Assembly: GCF_900116515.1 (NCBI RefSeq)
Contig: NZ_FPBA01000031.1
Coordinates: 1 to 54,823 of the forward strand
From: Geodermatophilus amargosae
GTDB taxonomy: Bacteria; Actinomycetota; Actinomycetes; Mycobacteriales; Geodermatophilaceae
Length of the DNA stretch: 54,823 nt
Direction: 5' to 3'
Shown: positions 1-8,265 of the stretch, piece after piece
How the letters are laid out: the number at the start of each line of letters is the position of its first letter
Position numbering within the stretch: the first letter of the stretch is position 1
Position numbers and translations under genes: made by a program
The notes under the pieces: generated by a model
Told to the model about the DNA's origin: nothing
Databases searched by the model: none
The model's input: only the letters and a program-made list of their open reading frames with translations

Positions 1-122
1 AGGGCGTCCTCGCTGATCTCCACGGCGGTCACCGACAGGCCCGCGCGGGCCAGCACCTCGGCGATGCCCGCACCCATGGTGCCCAGCCCCACCACACCGA
101 CCTCGGTCAGTTCTCTGGACAT
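1..122 (-). CDS. 3-hydroxyacyl-CoA dehydrogenase, N-terminal fragment (cut by window edge)
   Basis: Only the first 40 or so codons are in the window; the gene runs off the left edge. The N-terminus contains GLGTMGAGIAEVLARAG, the dinucleotide-binding Rossmann loop of the 3-hydroxyacyl-CoA / 3-hydroxybutyryl-CoA dehydrogenase family, followed by an acidic residue at the end of strand 2 (AVEISED), which favours NAD(H). The ATG at 122-120 is preceded by a good AGGAGAG ribosome binding site. The family oxidises 3-hydroxyacyl-CoA to 3-ketoacyl-CoA. Whether this is a short-chain butyryl-CoA or a phenylacetate-type (PaaH) enzyme cannot be decided from the fragment. Confidence 0.8.
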   Translation of the reverse strand, partial: MSRELTEVGVVGLGTMGAGIAEVLARAGLSVTAVEISEDA

Positions 123-204
123 GTCCACTCTCCTGTCCGCCGTGTGCCGCCACGGCTGGTCACGCACTGGATGGCGGTGCCGAGCCACGGTCCGACCGCC
201 CACT

Positions 205-257
205 GGTCGGCCGGACCCCTGTTCGGGGAGCACTCCCGGACAGGGGTCCGGCCGACC
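205..257 (-). terminator. Long perfect hairpin, likely terminator
   Basis: Arms 205-222 and 240-257 are perfectly complementary over 18 bases (GGTCGGCCGGACCCCTGT and its reverse complement) around a 17-base loop that can itself pair GGGAG with CTCCC. It lies just downstream of the PEBP-family gene and upstream of the next minus-strand gene. There is no T-tract, as is common for actinobacterial terminators. It would end the transcript coming from 2952 and insulate the hydroxyacyl-CoA dehydrogenase gene. Confidence 0.75.
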
Positions 258-305
258 GTTCCCGCGTCCGTGCCGGACCTCGACCGCACGGCGAGGAGGA
301 CGCTG

Positions 306-764
306 CTACCGGGAGTAGAGCCCCACCGTGCGTGCCTGCTCGATGACGTCCTTCCCGTACCGGTCGATGAACTCCCGACGGGTCAGCGCCTCGTCGACCG
401 GGACGGACAGGGCGTAGACCCAGAAGTAGTAGCGGTGGTCACCGTGCCCGGGCGGAGGCATGGGACCGCGGTAGCCGGTGCCGCCCCACCCGTTGCTGCC
501 CTGGTGGTACTCATTACCGCCGCCCTCGGCGATCCCCGTGACGTCGGCGGGTATGCCGGTGAGGACCCAGTGCACGAAGCCGTCCGGGAGCGGGGCGTCC
601 GGATCGTGGCAGATGACCGCGATCGACCTCGTGCCCTCGGGAACGCCCGACCACCTCAGCTCGGGCGACGTGTCCTCACCCTCCCCGGTGTGGCGCTCCG
701 GGATGCGGCCCCCGTCGGGGAAGGCCGAGCTCTCGATCTTCAGGTCCTTGAGGCTGAGTGCCAT
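306..764 (-). CDS. YbhB/YbcL-type PEBP family protein (Raf-kinase-inhibitor-like)
   Basis: A 152-residue protein with the phosphatidylethanolamine-binding-protein fold: the anion-pocket motifs DPDAP (about residues 54-58) and GHGDHRYYFWVYAL (about 106-119) are both present, and length equals that of bacterial YbhB/YbcL proteins. No signal peptide, so cytosolic. Bacterial members have no agreed enzymatic role; binding of small anionic ligands is a family expectation only. It is about 55 bases downstream of the acyl-CoA synthetase gene and may share its transcript, though the 770-820 region could hold its own promoter. Start ATG at 764 lies about 7 bases after an AGGAACGG-like site, which is weak. 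Confidence 0.85.
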   Translation of the reverse strand: MALSLKDLKIESSAFPDGGRIPERHTGEGEDTSPELRWSGVPEGTRSIAVICHDPDAPLPDGFVHWVLTGIPADVTGIAEGGGNEYHQGSNGWGGTGYRGPMPPPGHGDHRYYFWVYALSVPVDEALTRREFIDRYGKDVIEQARTVGLYSR

Positions 765-819
765 GGATACCGTTCCTGTCGGTCAGTGTTTGGACGGGGG
801 GATAGTCTGGTCGGCCAGG

Positions 820-2952
820 TCACCGCAGGACGACGAGTGCGTCGACCGCGGTCACGCCGGATTCCCGGGCGAGCAGCGGGTTGATGTCGATCTCGGCGAT
901 CTCGTCGGCCAGGTCCGCGATCAGCCAGGACAGACGCTCCGCAGCCTGCGCGGCGGCGGCCACGTCGAGCGGTGGGCGCCCGCGCACACCGTGGAGCAGC
1001 GCGGCTCCCTGGAGCGAGTCGAAGAGGTGCCGTGCGTGTTCGACGTCGGTGGGGGCCGAGGCGATGCGGGTGTCGGCGAGCACCTCCACGAAGATCCCGC
1101 CGAGGCCGACCACGACCACCGGCCCGAAGGAGGGATCCACGCGGGCGCCGAGCATGAGCTCGGCGTCTCCGGAGACCATCTGCTGGACGAGCACCCGGGG
1201 GGACTCCTCGCCGTGCCGGCGGCCGATGTCGAGGATCTCCGCGGCCGCCTCGGCCACCTGTTCCGGGGACGTCAGGCCGAGCCGGACACCCCCCACGTCG
1301 CTCTTGTGCGTGATGGTGCTGCTCAGCAGCTTCACCACGACACGGTCGCCGGGAGCGACGCCGGCCGATGCCTCCTCCGGGCTGGTGGCGACGACCGCGC
1401 GCGCCGTGGGGATCCCGTAGGCGCTGACCAGCGCGGTCGCCTCAGCCTCGTCGAGCGTGGTGCGACCCGCCGCGCGGGTGGCGGCGATCACCGCGCGCGC
1501 ACCGTCGACGTCCACGTCGGCCGGCCGCTCGGGCCGGGGCAGCGGGCGGCGCAGGGCGAAATCCGCGAGCGCCCCCAGGGCGGCCACCGCCCGGGTGGGG
1601 TCGGTGTAGCAGGGGACGCCCAGCTCGCGTAGCCGCCGGCGCGGCTGCCCGGTGCCACCGGTCCAGGAGACGGCGATCGGCCGGTCGGTCGTGGCGTACA
1701 GCTCGGAGACCGCCTGGATCAGCGGGTCGGCGAAGCTGTCGGCGTTGCCGACGACAATGACCACCATGTCGGTGTCGGGGTTCTCGAGCGCCGTCGCCAG
1801 TGCACTGCGCATGAGGGAGGGGTCGGTGATCATCGACCCGGTGAGGTCGACCGGGTTGCGCGGCGAGGCGAACGCGGGGATCACCGCGGCCAGTCGCTCC
1901 TGCCACTCGGGCTGCCACGGTGCCACCTCGAGTCCGGAGTCGCTGGCGGTGTCGGCGGCCATGACCGCACCGCCGCCGGACATGGAGAGCACCGTCAGCC
2001 GGCGGCCGCGGGGCCGTCGTCGCGCATCGAAGACCTGCGCCGCGTCCACCAGCGCCTCCTGGCTGAAGACCCGGGTGACACCCACCTCGCGCATGAGCTG
2101 ATCGAAGACCGTGTCGTCGCCCGTGAGGGACGCGGTGTGCGAGGCGGCCGCCCGGGCGCCGGCCTCGGAGCGTCCGCTCTTGACCGCCACGATCGGCTTG
2201 TCCTCCCGGTGCGCCTCACGCGCGGCCTGGAGCAGACGCCGGCCGCCGGAGACGCCCTCGAAGTAGGCCAGCAGCACGTGGATGTCGTCCTCGCGGACCA
2301 GACCCTCGAGCACCTCGGCCACGGTGACGTCGAGCTCGTTCCCGGTGTTGACGTAGTGCGACATCCCCACGGCCAGGGCATCGAGGTCGCCCAGCAGGAA
2401 GGTCCCGAAGGCCCCGCTCTGGCTGACGAAGGCGACGTTGCCGGTCCGCAGGGGCTCGCCGCTCTCGAACACCCCGGCGAAGGTCGCGACCGCGGCGTCG
2501 CGCAGGCCGACCAGGCCCAGGCAGTTGGGACCGATCACCCGCAGCGGACTCCCGGCGACGATCTCCCGGAGCTCCTGCTCGAGTGCGGCTCCGTCAGCAC
2601 CCGCCTCCGCGAAGCCGGACGCGGTGATCAGGGCGAACCTCACGCCCTTCTCCGCGCAGCCACGGACCGCCCCCGGCACGACGGCGGCCGGGGCGACGAC
2701 GACTGCCACGTCCACGTCGCCCTCGATGTCCCGGACGTCCCGGTAGGCCGGGAGGCCCTGCACCGTGCTCCGGGTCGGGTTCACCGGGTAGATCCGGCCG
2801 GCGTAGCCGTACTTCTTCATGTTGCCGATCGGCCGGCCCGACAGCTTGGCCGGGTCGTCGGAGGCCCCGATCACCGCGATGGAGCGCGGGGAGATCAGGG
2901 GTCTGAAGTCCGTGTCCACGTCGTGGACCGACATCGGGGCCTCCGCGGTCAT
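820..2952 (-). CDS. NDP-forming acyl-CoA synthetase (acetyl-CoA synthetase, ADP-forming type), fused alpha-beta
   Basis: 710 residues. Order of domains: CoA-binding Rossmann domain starting with SIAVIGASDDP (about residues 24-34), succinyl-CoA-ligase-like domains with the SQSGAFG phosphate loop and the ASHTASLTGD segment that carries the phospho-relay histidine in this family, then a C-terminal ATP-grasp domain with VVKLLSSTITHKSDVGG. Members make acyl-CoA from acid, CoA and ATP, releasing ADP, or run in reverse. Start chosen at ATG 2952 because GAGGAG lies 5 bases upstream; an in-frame start 27 bases further upstream lacks such a site. Divergent from the AMP-forming ligase at 3155, so two mechanistically different CoA ligases share one intergenic region. 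The acid used is unknown. Confidence 0.88.
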   Translation of the reverse strand: MTAEAPMSVHDVDTDFRPLISPRSIAVIGASDDPAKLSGRPIGNMKKYGYAGRIYPVNPTRSTVQGLPAYRDVRDIEGDVDVAVVVAPAAVVPGAVRGCAEKGVRFALITASGFAEAGADGAALEQELREIVAGSPLRVIGPNCLGLVGLRDAAVATFAGVFESGEPLRTGNVAFVSQSGAFGTFLLGDLDALAVGMSHYVNTGNELDVTVAEVLEGLVREDDIHVLLAYFEGVSGGRRLLQAAREAHREDKPIVAVKSGRSEAGARAAASHTASLTGDDTVFDQLMREVGVTRVFSQEALVDAAQVFDARRRPRGRRLTVLSMSGGGAVMAADTASDSGLEVAPWQPEWQERLAAVIPAFASPRNPVDLTGSMITDPSLMRSALATALENPDTDMVVIVVGNADSFADPLIQAVSELYATTDRPIAVSWTGGTGQPRRRLRELGVPCYTDPTRAVAALGALADFALRRPLPRPERPADVDVDGARAVIAATRAAGRTTLDEAEATALVSAYGIPTARAVVATSPEEASAGVAPGDRVVVKLLSSTITHKSDVGGVRLGLTSPEQVAEAAAEILDIGRRHGEESPRVLVQQMVSGDAELMLGARVDPSFGPVVVVGLGGIFVEVLADTRIASAPTDVEHARHLFDSLQGAALLHGVRGRPPLDVAAAAQAAERLSWLIADLADEIAEIDINPLLARESGVTAVDALVVLR

Positions 2953-3055
2953 GTGGCTCCTCAAGGACGCGCCCGCCACGCCGCCGGGCGGGCGTCTTTC
3001 ATGGACTGACCGTTACACCGGATACCCGGGGGAGTGTCGTTGTCAAGCGCGGGTT

Positions 3056-3071
3056 CCAAACACGTGGTTGG
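3056..3071. promoter_or_regulatory. Family-B-like operator palindrome in divergent intergenic region
   Basis: CCAAACACGTGGTTGG is an inverted repeat (arms CCAA and TTGG around CACGTG, one mismatched pair). It resembles the AACC-N4-GGTT palindromes near 24550, 44120, 46150 and 53870. It lies between the diverging acyl-CoA synthetase and CoA ligase genes and overlaps the -35 element of the plus-strand promoter. Binding protein inferred to be TetR-type; not shown. Confidence 0.5.
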
Positions 3072-3096
3072 CACGGGGTCACCACTGTCGTAGGGT
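3068..3096 (+). promoter_or_regulatory. Probable sigma-A promoter for the CoA ligase operon
   Basis: TTGGCA at 3068-3073 and TAGGGT at 3091-3096 are separated by exactly 17 bases. Transcription would begin near 3103, which makes the ATG at 3101 an unlikely start and supports the ATG at 3155 for the CoA ligase. Confidence 0.5.
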
Positions 3097-3099
3097 TTC

Positions 3100-3113
3100 C
3101 ATGACCGGTCGGT
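3100..3113 (-). promoter_or_regulatory. Family-A operator at the transcription start
   Basis: Read on the minus strand the site is ACCGACCGGTCATG; on the plus strand it contains the perfect inverted repeat GACCG-GT-CGGTC (3103-3114). It matches the core ACCGAYCRGT shared with sites at 9220, 15294, 17501, 20498 and 29979. Its place just after the predicted -10 fits a repressor roadblock. Confidence 0.5.
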
Positions 3114-3154
3114 CCACGGAACCCGGCGTCGACCAGAGGTGGCGGCAACCGCAG

Positions 3155-4684
3155 ATGGAAAACTTCGCGAGCACGCTCGACCACCAGGCGGAGCGGCGGC
3201 CCGACAAGGTCGTCCTCACCTGCGGCGACCGGACCCTGACCAACGCCCAGCTCCACGAGCGGGTCAACGCGCTGGCGCAGTCGCTCCGCGACCTCGGCGT
3301 GGGGCGCGGCGACATCGTGGCGATCCTGCTCTACAACTGCACGGAGTTCCTCGAGCTCGTGTACGCCGTGAACCGGCTGGGCGCGGCGTTCCTGCCGCTC
3401 AACTACCGCCTCGCGCCGGCCGAGTGGCAGTACATCCTCGGACACGCCGAGGCGAAGGTGGTCGTCGCGGACCCCGAGTTCACCCCGGCCGTCACCGGGA
3501 TCGCCGCGGAGCTGCCGGCCCTCGAGCACACGGTGGTGGTCGGCGAGGCGGAGGGCTGGACCTCCTACGAGGAGCTCGTCGGCCGCAACACGGGCGCGCG
3601 GGTCCCGGTCGTCGACGTCGACGGCGGAGAGCTGTCGCGCCTGATGTACACGTCGGGCACCACCGCGCGGCCGAAGGGTGTCTGCATCAGCCACCGCAAC
3701 GTCGTGTGGAAGAACCTCGGCTACCTGATCCAGTTCGGGTTCACCGACACCGAGGTCACGGCGGTCACGGGCCCGCTCTACCACGTGGGTGCGATGGACA
3801 TGGGCGGAGTCGCCACCCTGCACGCGGGTGGCAGCCTCGTGATCCAGCGCAAGTTCGAGCCGCTCGGTCTCATCGACCTCATCGCCCGGCACCGCGCGAC
3901 CAGCGTCTGGATGGCGCCGGCCATGGTGAACGGCGTGCTCCAGCAGCAGGACGCCCTGGCCGCGGCCGACCTGAGCTCGCTGCGGCTGATCATGTCCGGC
4001 GGCGAGAAGATGCCGGAGTCCCGGCTCGCCACCGTGCTGGACCTCTTCCCGGGCCTGTGGTTCGCCGACGCCTACGGGCTGACCGAGACCACCTCGAGCG
4101 ACACGTTCATGCCCCACGACCGGATGCGCGAGAAGCTGGGCTCGGTCGGTCGGCCCCTGCCGCACAACCAGGTGCGGGTCGCCGACGACGACGGGCACTC
4201 GGTGCCGGCGGGGCAGGTGGGCGAGGTGCTCGTCCGGGGCCCGAAGGTCTTCTCCGCCTACTGGCGGGACCAGGGCGCGACCGAGCGGTCCTTCGTCGAC
4301 GGGTGGTTCCGCACCGGCGACGTGGGCCGCATGGACGAGGACGGCTTCCTCTACATCGAGGACCGGAAGAAGGACATGATCGTGTCCGGCGGCGAGAACA
4401 TCGCCACCCCGGAGGTGGAGCGCGTCCTCTGGGAGCACCCCGACGTCGTCGAGGCCGCGGTCATCGGCCACCCCGACGAGCGGTGGGGCGAGGTGCCGCA
4501 CGCCTGCGTGGTACTGCGGGACGGCGCCACGGTGACCGACGAGGAGCTGCGCGCGTTCTGCCAGGAGCGGCTCGCGAAGTTCAAGGTGCCGCGGTACTAC
4601 ACCAGGGTGCCGACGCTGCCCCGCAACCCCTCCGGCAAGGTCCTCAAGAAGGACCTGCGCACGAGCGTCACGGCCGGGGGCTGA
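3155..4684 (+). CDS. AMP-forming acyl-CoA synthetase (FadD/CaiC-like CoA ligase)
   Basis: 509 residues from ATG 3155. ANL-superfamily signatures appear in order: phosphate loop MYTSGTTARPKG (about residue 163), DAYGLTETT adenine-binding motif, RTGDVGRMDEDG, the hinge DRKKDMIVSGGENI, and the C-terminal catalytic lysine in NPSGKVLKKDL. It activates a carboxylic acid to acyl-AMP and then acyl-CoA. An upstream ATG at 3101 is in frame but would sit at the predicted transcription start. It is followed two bases later by an SDR, then an E1 enzyme and an enoyl-CoA hydratase, so it probably opens a catabolic operon. Substrate unknown; aromatic, fatty and crotonobetaine-like acids are all possible in this subfamily. 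Confidence 0.88.
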   Translation: MENFASTLDHQAERRPDKVVLTCGDRTLTNAQLHERVNALAQSLRDLGVGRGDIVAILLYNCTEFLELVYAVNRLGAAFLPLNYRLAPAEWQYILGHAEAKVVVADPEFTPAVTGIAAELPALEHTVVVGEAEGWTSYEELVGRNTGARVPVVDVDGGELSRLMYTSGTTARPKGVCISHRNVVWKNLGYLIQFGFTDTEVTAVTGPLYHVGAMDMGGVATLHAGGSLVIQRKFEPLGLIDLIARHRATSVWMAPAMVNGVLQQQDALAAADLSSLRLIMSGGEKMPESRLATVLDLFPGLWFADAYGLTETTSSDTFMPHDRMREKLGSVGRPLPHNQVRVADDDGHSVPAGQVGEVLVRGPKVFSAYWRDQGATERSFVDGWFRTGDVGRMDEDGFLYIEDRKKDMIVSGGENIATPEVERVLWEHPDVVEAAVIGHPDERWGEVPHACVVLRDGATVTDEELRAFCQERLAKFKVPRYYTRVPTLPRNPSGKVLKKDLRTSVTAGG

Positions 4685-4686
4685 CC

Positions 4687-5451
4687 GTGGGGCAGGGACT
4701 CCTCGACCTGGCCGGCAAGGTGGTCTGGGTCACCGGTGCGGGCAAGGGACTGGGCCGGGCGATGGCGCAGGCGCTGAGCGGTGCCGGCGCCACCGTCGTG
4801 CTGTCCGCGCGCAGCGGCAGCGACCTCGACGACCTCGCCGGCACGCTGCGCGCGGAGGGCAGGGAGGCCCACGTGCAGCCGCTGGACGTCGCCGACGCCG
4901 CGGCGGTGCGCGCCGCGACGGAGCGCGTGGCCGAGGCGGCCGGACGCATCGACGGGCTGGTCAACTGCGCCGGGATCAGCCCGTCGTTCGCCCGGAGCGA
5001 GGACCTCGACGACGCCTCGTGGACGCAGGTGATCGGTGTGAACCTCACCGGCACCTTCCACTGCTGCCGGGAGGTGGGCCGGCTGATGCTGCAGGCGGGC
5101 GGGGGCAGCATCGCCAACGTCAGCTCCGTGCACGCGCGGTCCGGTGCCGCCCGGATCGCGGCGTACACCGCCAGCAAGGGCGGCGTCGAGGCCCTGACGC
5201 GGACGCTGGCCGTCGAGTGGGCCGACCGCGGCGTGCGGGTGAACACCCTCGCCCCCGGCTACTTCGAGACCGACCTGAGCAGGCCCCTGCTCGGCAGCCG
5301 GCACGCGGAGGGGATCCTCGCCAGGATCCCGCTCGGCCGGGTGGGCGATGCCGGGGAGCTGGGCGGCGCCGCGGTGTTCCTGATGAGTGACGCGTCCCGG
5401 TACACGACCGGTTCCACGCTGACGGTCGACGGAGGGTGGACGGCATGGTGA
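4687..5451 (+). CDS. Short-chain dehydrogenase/reductase (FabG-like)
   Basis: 254 residues. Classical SDR: TGAGKGLG cofactor loop (about residues 15-22), NCAGIS (NNAG equivalent), the catalytic Ser in NVSSVHA, YTASK (catalytic Tyr-x3-Lys), and the C-terminal DGGW signature. It interconverts an alcohol and ketone with NAD(P)H. The GTG start at 4687 lies two bases after the CoA ligase stop; the ligase 3-prime end supplies the ribosome site (GGGGGCTGA). The stop overlaps the next start by 7 bases, implying translational coupling. A role as a 3-hydroxyacyl-CoA or hydroxy-acid dehydrogenase beside the ligase is inference. Confidence 0.85.
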   Translation: MGQGLLDLAGKVVWVTGAGKGLGRAMAQALSGAGATVVLSARSGSDLDDLAGTLRAEGREAHVQPLDVADAAAVRAATERVAEAAGRIDGLVNCAGISPSFARSEDLDDASWTQVIGVNLTGTFHCCREVGRLMLQAGGGSIANVSSVHARSGAARIAAYTASKGGVEALTRTLAVEWADRGVRVNTLAPGYFETDLSRPLLGSRHAEGILARIPLGRVGDAGELGGAAVFLMSDASRYTTGSTLTVDGGWTAW

Positions 5452-7448
5452 GCCCGACGACGGAGCTGGACGGTCCCGCCGCCCTGTTCCCGGTGGAGGA
5501 CCTGCGCGAGATGTACCGCCGCATGGCGCGCATCCGCCAGTTCGAGCAGGCGGCCTCGACGCTCTACAAGGCCACCGAGATACCCGGCTTCCTGCACCTC
5601 TCGATCGGCCAGGAGGCCTCCGCCGTGGGGGCGTGCTGGCCGCTGCGCCCGGACGACGTCATCACCTCGACCCACCGCGGCCACGGACACTGCCTGGCCA
5701 AGGGGCTCGAGCTCGCGCCGATGTTCGCCGAGCTCATGGGACGCGATGCGGGCGCCTGCCGGGGCCGGGGCGGGTCGATGCACATCGCGGACCCCCGCCT
5801 GGGCATCTTCGGCGCCAACGGCATCGTGGGCGCCGGTCTGCCGATCGCCGCCGGTGCGGCCACCGCGGCCAAGCTCCGCGGGAACGGCTCCGTCGTCGTC
5901 GCCTTCTTCGGTGACGGCGCGGTCGCGACGGGCGCGTTCCACGAGGCGGTGAACCTCGCCGCGGTCTGGGACCTGCCGGTGGTCTTCCTGTGCGAGAACA
6001 ACCACTACTCGGAGTTCTCCCCGGAGGCCGAGCAGCACCGCGCCAAGCTCGACGCCCGGGCCGCCGGGTACGGGATCGCCTACGAGTGGGTCGACGGCAA
6101 CGACGTCGTGGCGGTCGCCGGCACGGTCTCGCGCATCACGGCGGACCTGCGGGCCGGTGCGGGCCCCGTCCTGCTGGAGGCGGAGACCTACCGGTGGCAC
6201 GGGCACTACGAGGGGGACCCGGAGCGCTACCGCCTCGTCGAGGAGGTGGAGTCGTGGAAGCAGCGCGACCCGCTGCTCGCCCTCCGGGAGCGGTTGCGGG
6301 CGGCCGGCCTGGACGACGACGTCGCGGACGGGATCGACCGCGAGGTCGCGGCCGACGTCGAGGCCGCCGTCGACAGCGCCCGCTCGGCCCCCTTCCCGGC
6401 CGAGGAGAGCCTGGCCGACTTCGTCGGGAGCCCCCGCGCCGACCGGCCGGAACCGCCCGCAGCGCAGGGCGAGGTGTTCCGGATGATGGACGCCGTCAGC
6501 GAGGCCGTCGAGCACGAGATGACCGAGGACCCCTCGGTCTTCCTCGCCGGTATCGACGTGGCGGCGGGCGGCAACGTCTACGGCCTCTTCCGGGGGCTCG
6601 CCGACCGGTTCCCGGGGCGCGTGCGCAACACACCGATCTCGGAGTCGGCCATCGTCGGGTGCGGGGTGGGTGCGGCGATGGCGGGCATGCGCCCGATCGT
6701 CGAGATCATGTACATGGACTTCATCGGCACCTGTCTCGACCAGCTGATGAACCAGGCCGCGAAGCTGCGGTTCATGACGGGCGGCGCGGTCGCGATGCCG
6801 CTGGTCGTCCGCACCCAGTTCGGAGCGGGGCGCTCGTCCGGCAGCCAGCACTCGCAGAGCCTGGAGGCGCTGCTGGCGCACATCCCCGGCCTGACCGTGG
6901 TGATGCCGTCCTCCCCGGCCGAGGCCTACGGGCTCCTGCGGGCCGCGATCCGCGACGACAATCCGGTGGTGTTCGTCGAGCACCGGCTCCAGTACGGGCT
7001 CAAGGGCCCGCGGCCCGAGCGCGGGCACGTCATCCCGCTCGGGAAGGCGCGGATCGTCCGACCGGGCAGCGACCTGACCATCGTGACCTACTCCCGGATG
7101 GTGCAGGAGGCGGCGGCTGCCGCCGAGGTGCTCGCTGCCGAGGGCGTCGACGCCGAGGTGATCGACCTGCGCACCATCTCGCCGCTCGACCGGGCCACCG
7201 TGCTGGACTCGCTCCGGCGCACCAACCGGCTGCTCATCGCCCACGAGGCGGTCCAGGACTTCGGGGTCGGCGCCGAGCTCGCCGCTCTGGCCGTGGACGA
7301 GGGTTTCTGGCACCTGGACGCTCCCGTGGTGCGGGTCGCCCCGCCGGCCATGCCGGTTCCCTACAGCCCCGGCCTCGAACAGGCCTGGCTGCCCGGACGG
7401 GACGAGATCGCCGCCGCGGCCCGGCGCCTGGTCTCCGAGCAGCCCTGA
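5445..7448 (+). CDS. 2-oxoacid dehydrogenase E1 component, alpha and beta fused
   Basis: 667 residues. The first half (about 1-335) is an E1-alpha domain with the ThDP/Mg motif GDGAVATGAFHEAVNLA ending in ENNHYSEF; the second half (about 345-667) is an E1-beta transketolase-like domain containing PISESAIVGCGVGAAMAGM and the C-terminal domain. The family decarboxylates a 2-oxo acid (pyruvate, acetoin or branched-chain) and reductively acylates a lipoyl-E2. No E2 or E3 gene is present in the window, so partners must be elsewhere or the enzyme acts differently. ATG 5445 is chosen because GGAGGG lies 8 bases upstream; a GTG 9 bases earlier is less likely. Confidence 0.87.
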   Translation: MVSPTTELDGPAALFPVEDLREMYRRMARIRQFEQAASTLYKATEIPGFLHLSIGQEASAVGACWPLRPDDVITSTHRGHGHCLAKGLELAPMFAELMGRDAGACRGRGGSMHIADPRLGIFGANGIVGAGLPIAAGAATAAKLRGNGSVVVAFFGDGAVATGAFHEAVNLAAVWDLPVVFLCENNHYSEFSPEAEQHRAKLDARAAGYGIAYEWVDGNDVVAVAGTVSRITADLRAGAGPVLLEAETYRWHGHYEGDPERYRLVEEVESWKQRDPLLALRERLRAAGLDDDVADGIDREVAADVEAAVDSARSAPFPAEESLADFVGSPRADRPEPPAAQGEVFRMMDAVSEAVEHEMTEDPSVFLAGIDVAAGGNVYGLFRGLADRFPGRVRNTPISESAIVGCGVGAAMAGMRPIVEIMYMDFIGTCLDQLMNQAAKLRFMTGGAVAMPLVVRTQFGAGRSSGSQHSQSLEALLAHIPGLTVVMPSSPAEAYGLLRAAIRDDNPVVFVEHRLQYGLKGPRPERGHVIPLGKARIVRPGSDLTIVTYSRMVQEAAAAAEVLAAEGVDAEVIDLRTISPLDRATVLDSLRRTNRLLIAHEAVQDFGVGAELAALAVDEGFWHLDAPVVRVAPPAMPVPYSPGLEQAWLPGRDEIAAAARRLVSEQP

Positions 7449-8215
7449 TGGGACAGCTCGTCTCGGTCGACCGCCAGGGAGCGGTCGCCACGCTGCTGCT
7501 GGACGCCCCGCCGTTCAACGCGTTCGACACCGCGATGCGGGACGCGCTCGCGGCGGCGGTCCGGGACATCGACGCGGACCCGGAGGTCCGCGCGGTCGTG
7601 CTCACCGGCGGGGAGGAGGTCTTCGCCGCCGGTGCCGACATCGGAGCGCTGCTGGCGATGGACTTCGTCGACATCGTGGACTGGAACGCCCGTCTGCAGC
7701 GGACCTTCACCGCGGTGGCCGAGTTGCCGGTGCCCGTCGTCGCCGCGGTCAACGGCTACGCGCTGGGCGGCGGACTGGAACTGGCGCTGTGCGCGGACTA
7801 CCGCGTCGCAGGGGAGCGGGCCGCCGTGGGACTGCCCGAGGTGACGCTCGGCATCATGCCGGGGTCGGGAGGCACCCAGCGGCTGACCGAGATCGTCGGG
7901 CGCAGCCGGGCGAAGGAGCTGATCATGACCGGTCGCCGGGTGAGGGCCGCGGAGGCCCTTGGGCTCGGCATCGTCGACGAGGTCGTGCCCGGCAGCTCCA
8001 CCGAACGGGCCCACGAGCTCGCGGCGCAGCTCGCGGCCGGCCCCCGGCTCGCGATCCGCGCGATCAAGCAGGCGGTCGACCAGGCGGCAGGTGCGCGTGA
8101 CGCCGGGCTCGCACTGGAGAGGTCGCTCATCGCCGGCCTCTTCGCCACGCCCGACCGCACGACCGGTATGCGGTCGTTCCTGGCGGACGGTCCGGGGCGC
8201 GCGCGCTTCGAGTGA
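7448..8215 (+). CDS. Enoyl-CoA hydratase/isomerase family protein
   Basis: 255 residues with the crotonase fold. The oxyanion-hole segment AAGADI (about residue 59) and NGYALGGGLELALCADYR carry the first catalytic glutamate (GGLELA), and LPEVTLGIMPGSGGTQRL carries the second, so both acids of true enoyl-CoA hydratases are present. It would hydrate trans-2-enoyl-CoA to 3-hydroxyacyl-CoA. The start TGATG overlaps the E1 stop. It closes the operon begun at 3155; the following TetR gene has its own leader. Confidence 0.88.
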   Translation: MGQLVSVDRQGAVATLLLDAPPFNAFDTAMRDALAAAVRDIDADPEVRAVVLTGGEEVFAAGADIGALLAMDFVDIVDWNARLQRTFTAVAELPVPVVAAVNGYALGGGLELALCADYRVAGERAAVGLPEVTLGIMPGSGGTQRLTEIVGRSRAKELIMTGRRVRAAEALGLGIVDEVVPGSSTERAHELAAQLAAGPRLAIRAIKQAVDQAAGARDAGLALERSLIAGLFATPDRTTGMRSFLADGPGRARFE

Positions 8216-8222
8216 CGGTCAC
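8212..8222. promoter_or_regulatory. GTGAC-G-GTCAC palindrome before the TetR gene
   Basis: A perfect 11-base palindrome overlapping the stop codon of the enoyl-CoA hydratase and lying 44 bases upstream of the TetR start, followed at once by TAGGCT which could act as a -10. It could be an autoregulatory operator. It does not match families A or B. Confidence 0.35.
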
Positions 8223-8265
8223 TAGGCTGGATGCGTCCCGGCGCACGTACCCCTGAGGAGAACCC

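Noticed and set aside
770..820. Family-A-like half-site CCGACCAGACTATCC upstream of the PEBP gene
   Set aside because: Only one half fits and it overlaps the end of the synthetase gene; too weak to list as an operator.
144..884. Long plus-strand open frames over the PEBP gene and hairpin
   Set aside because: They run antisense to a gene with clear family motifs and across the terminator hairpin; composition is Arg/Pro/Gly-rich.
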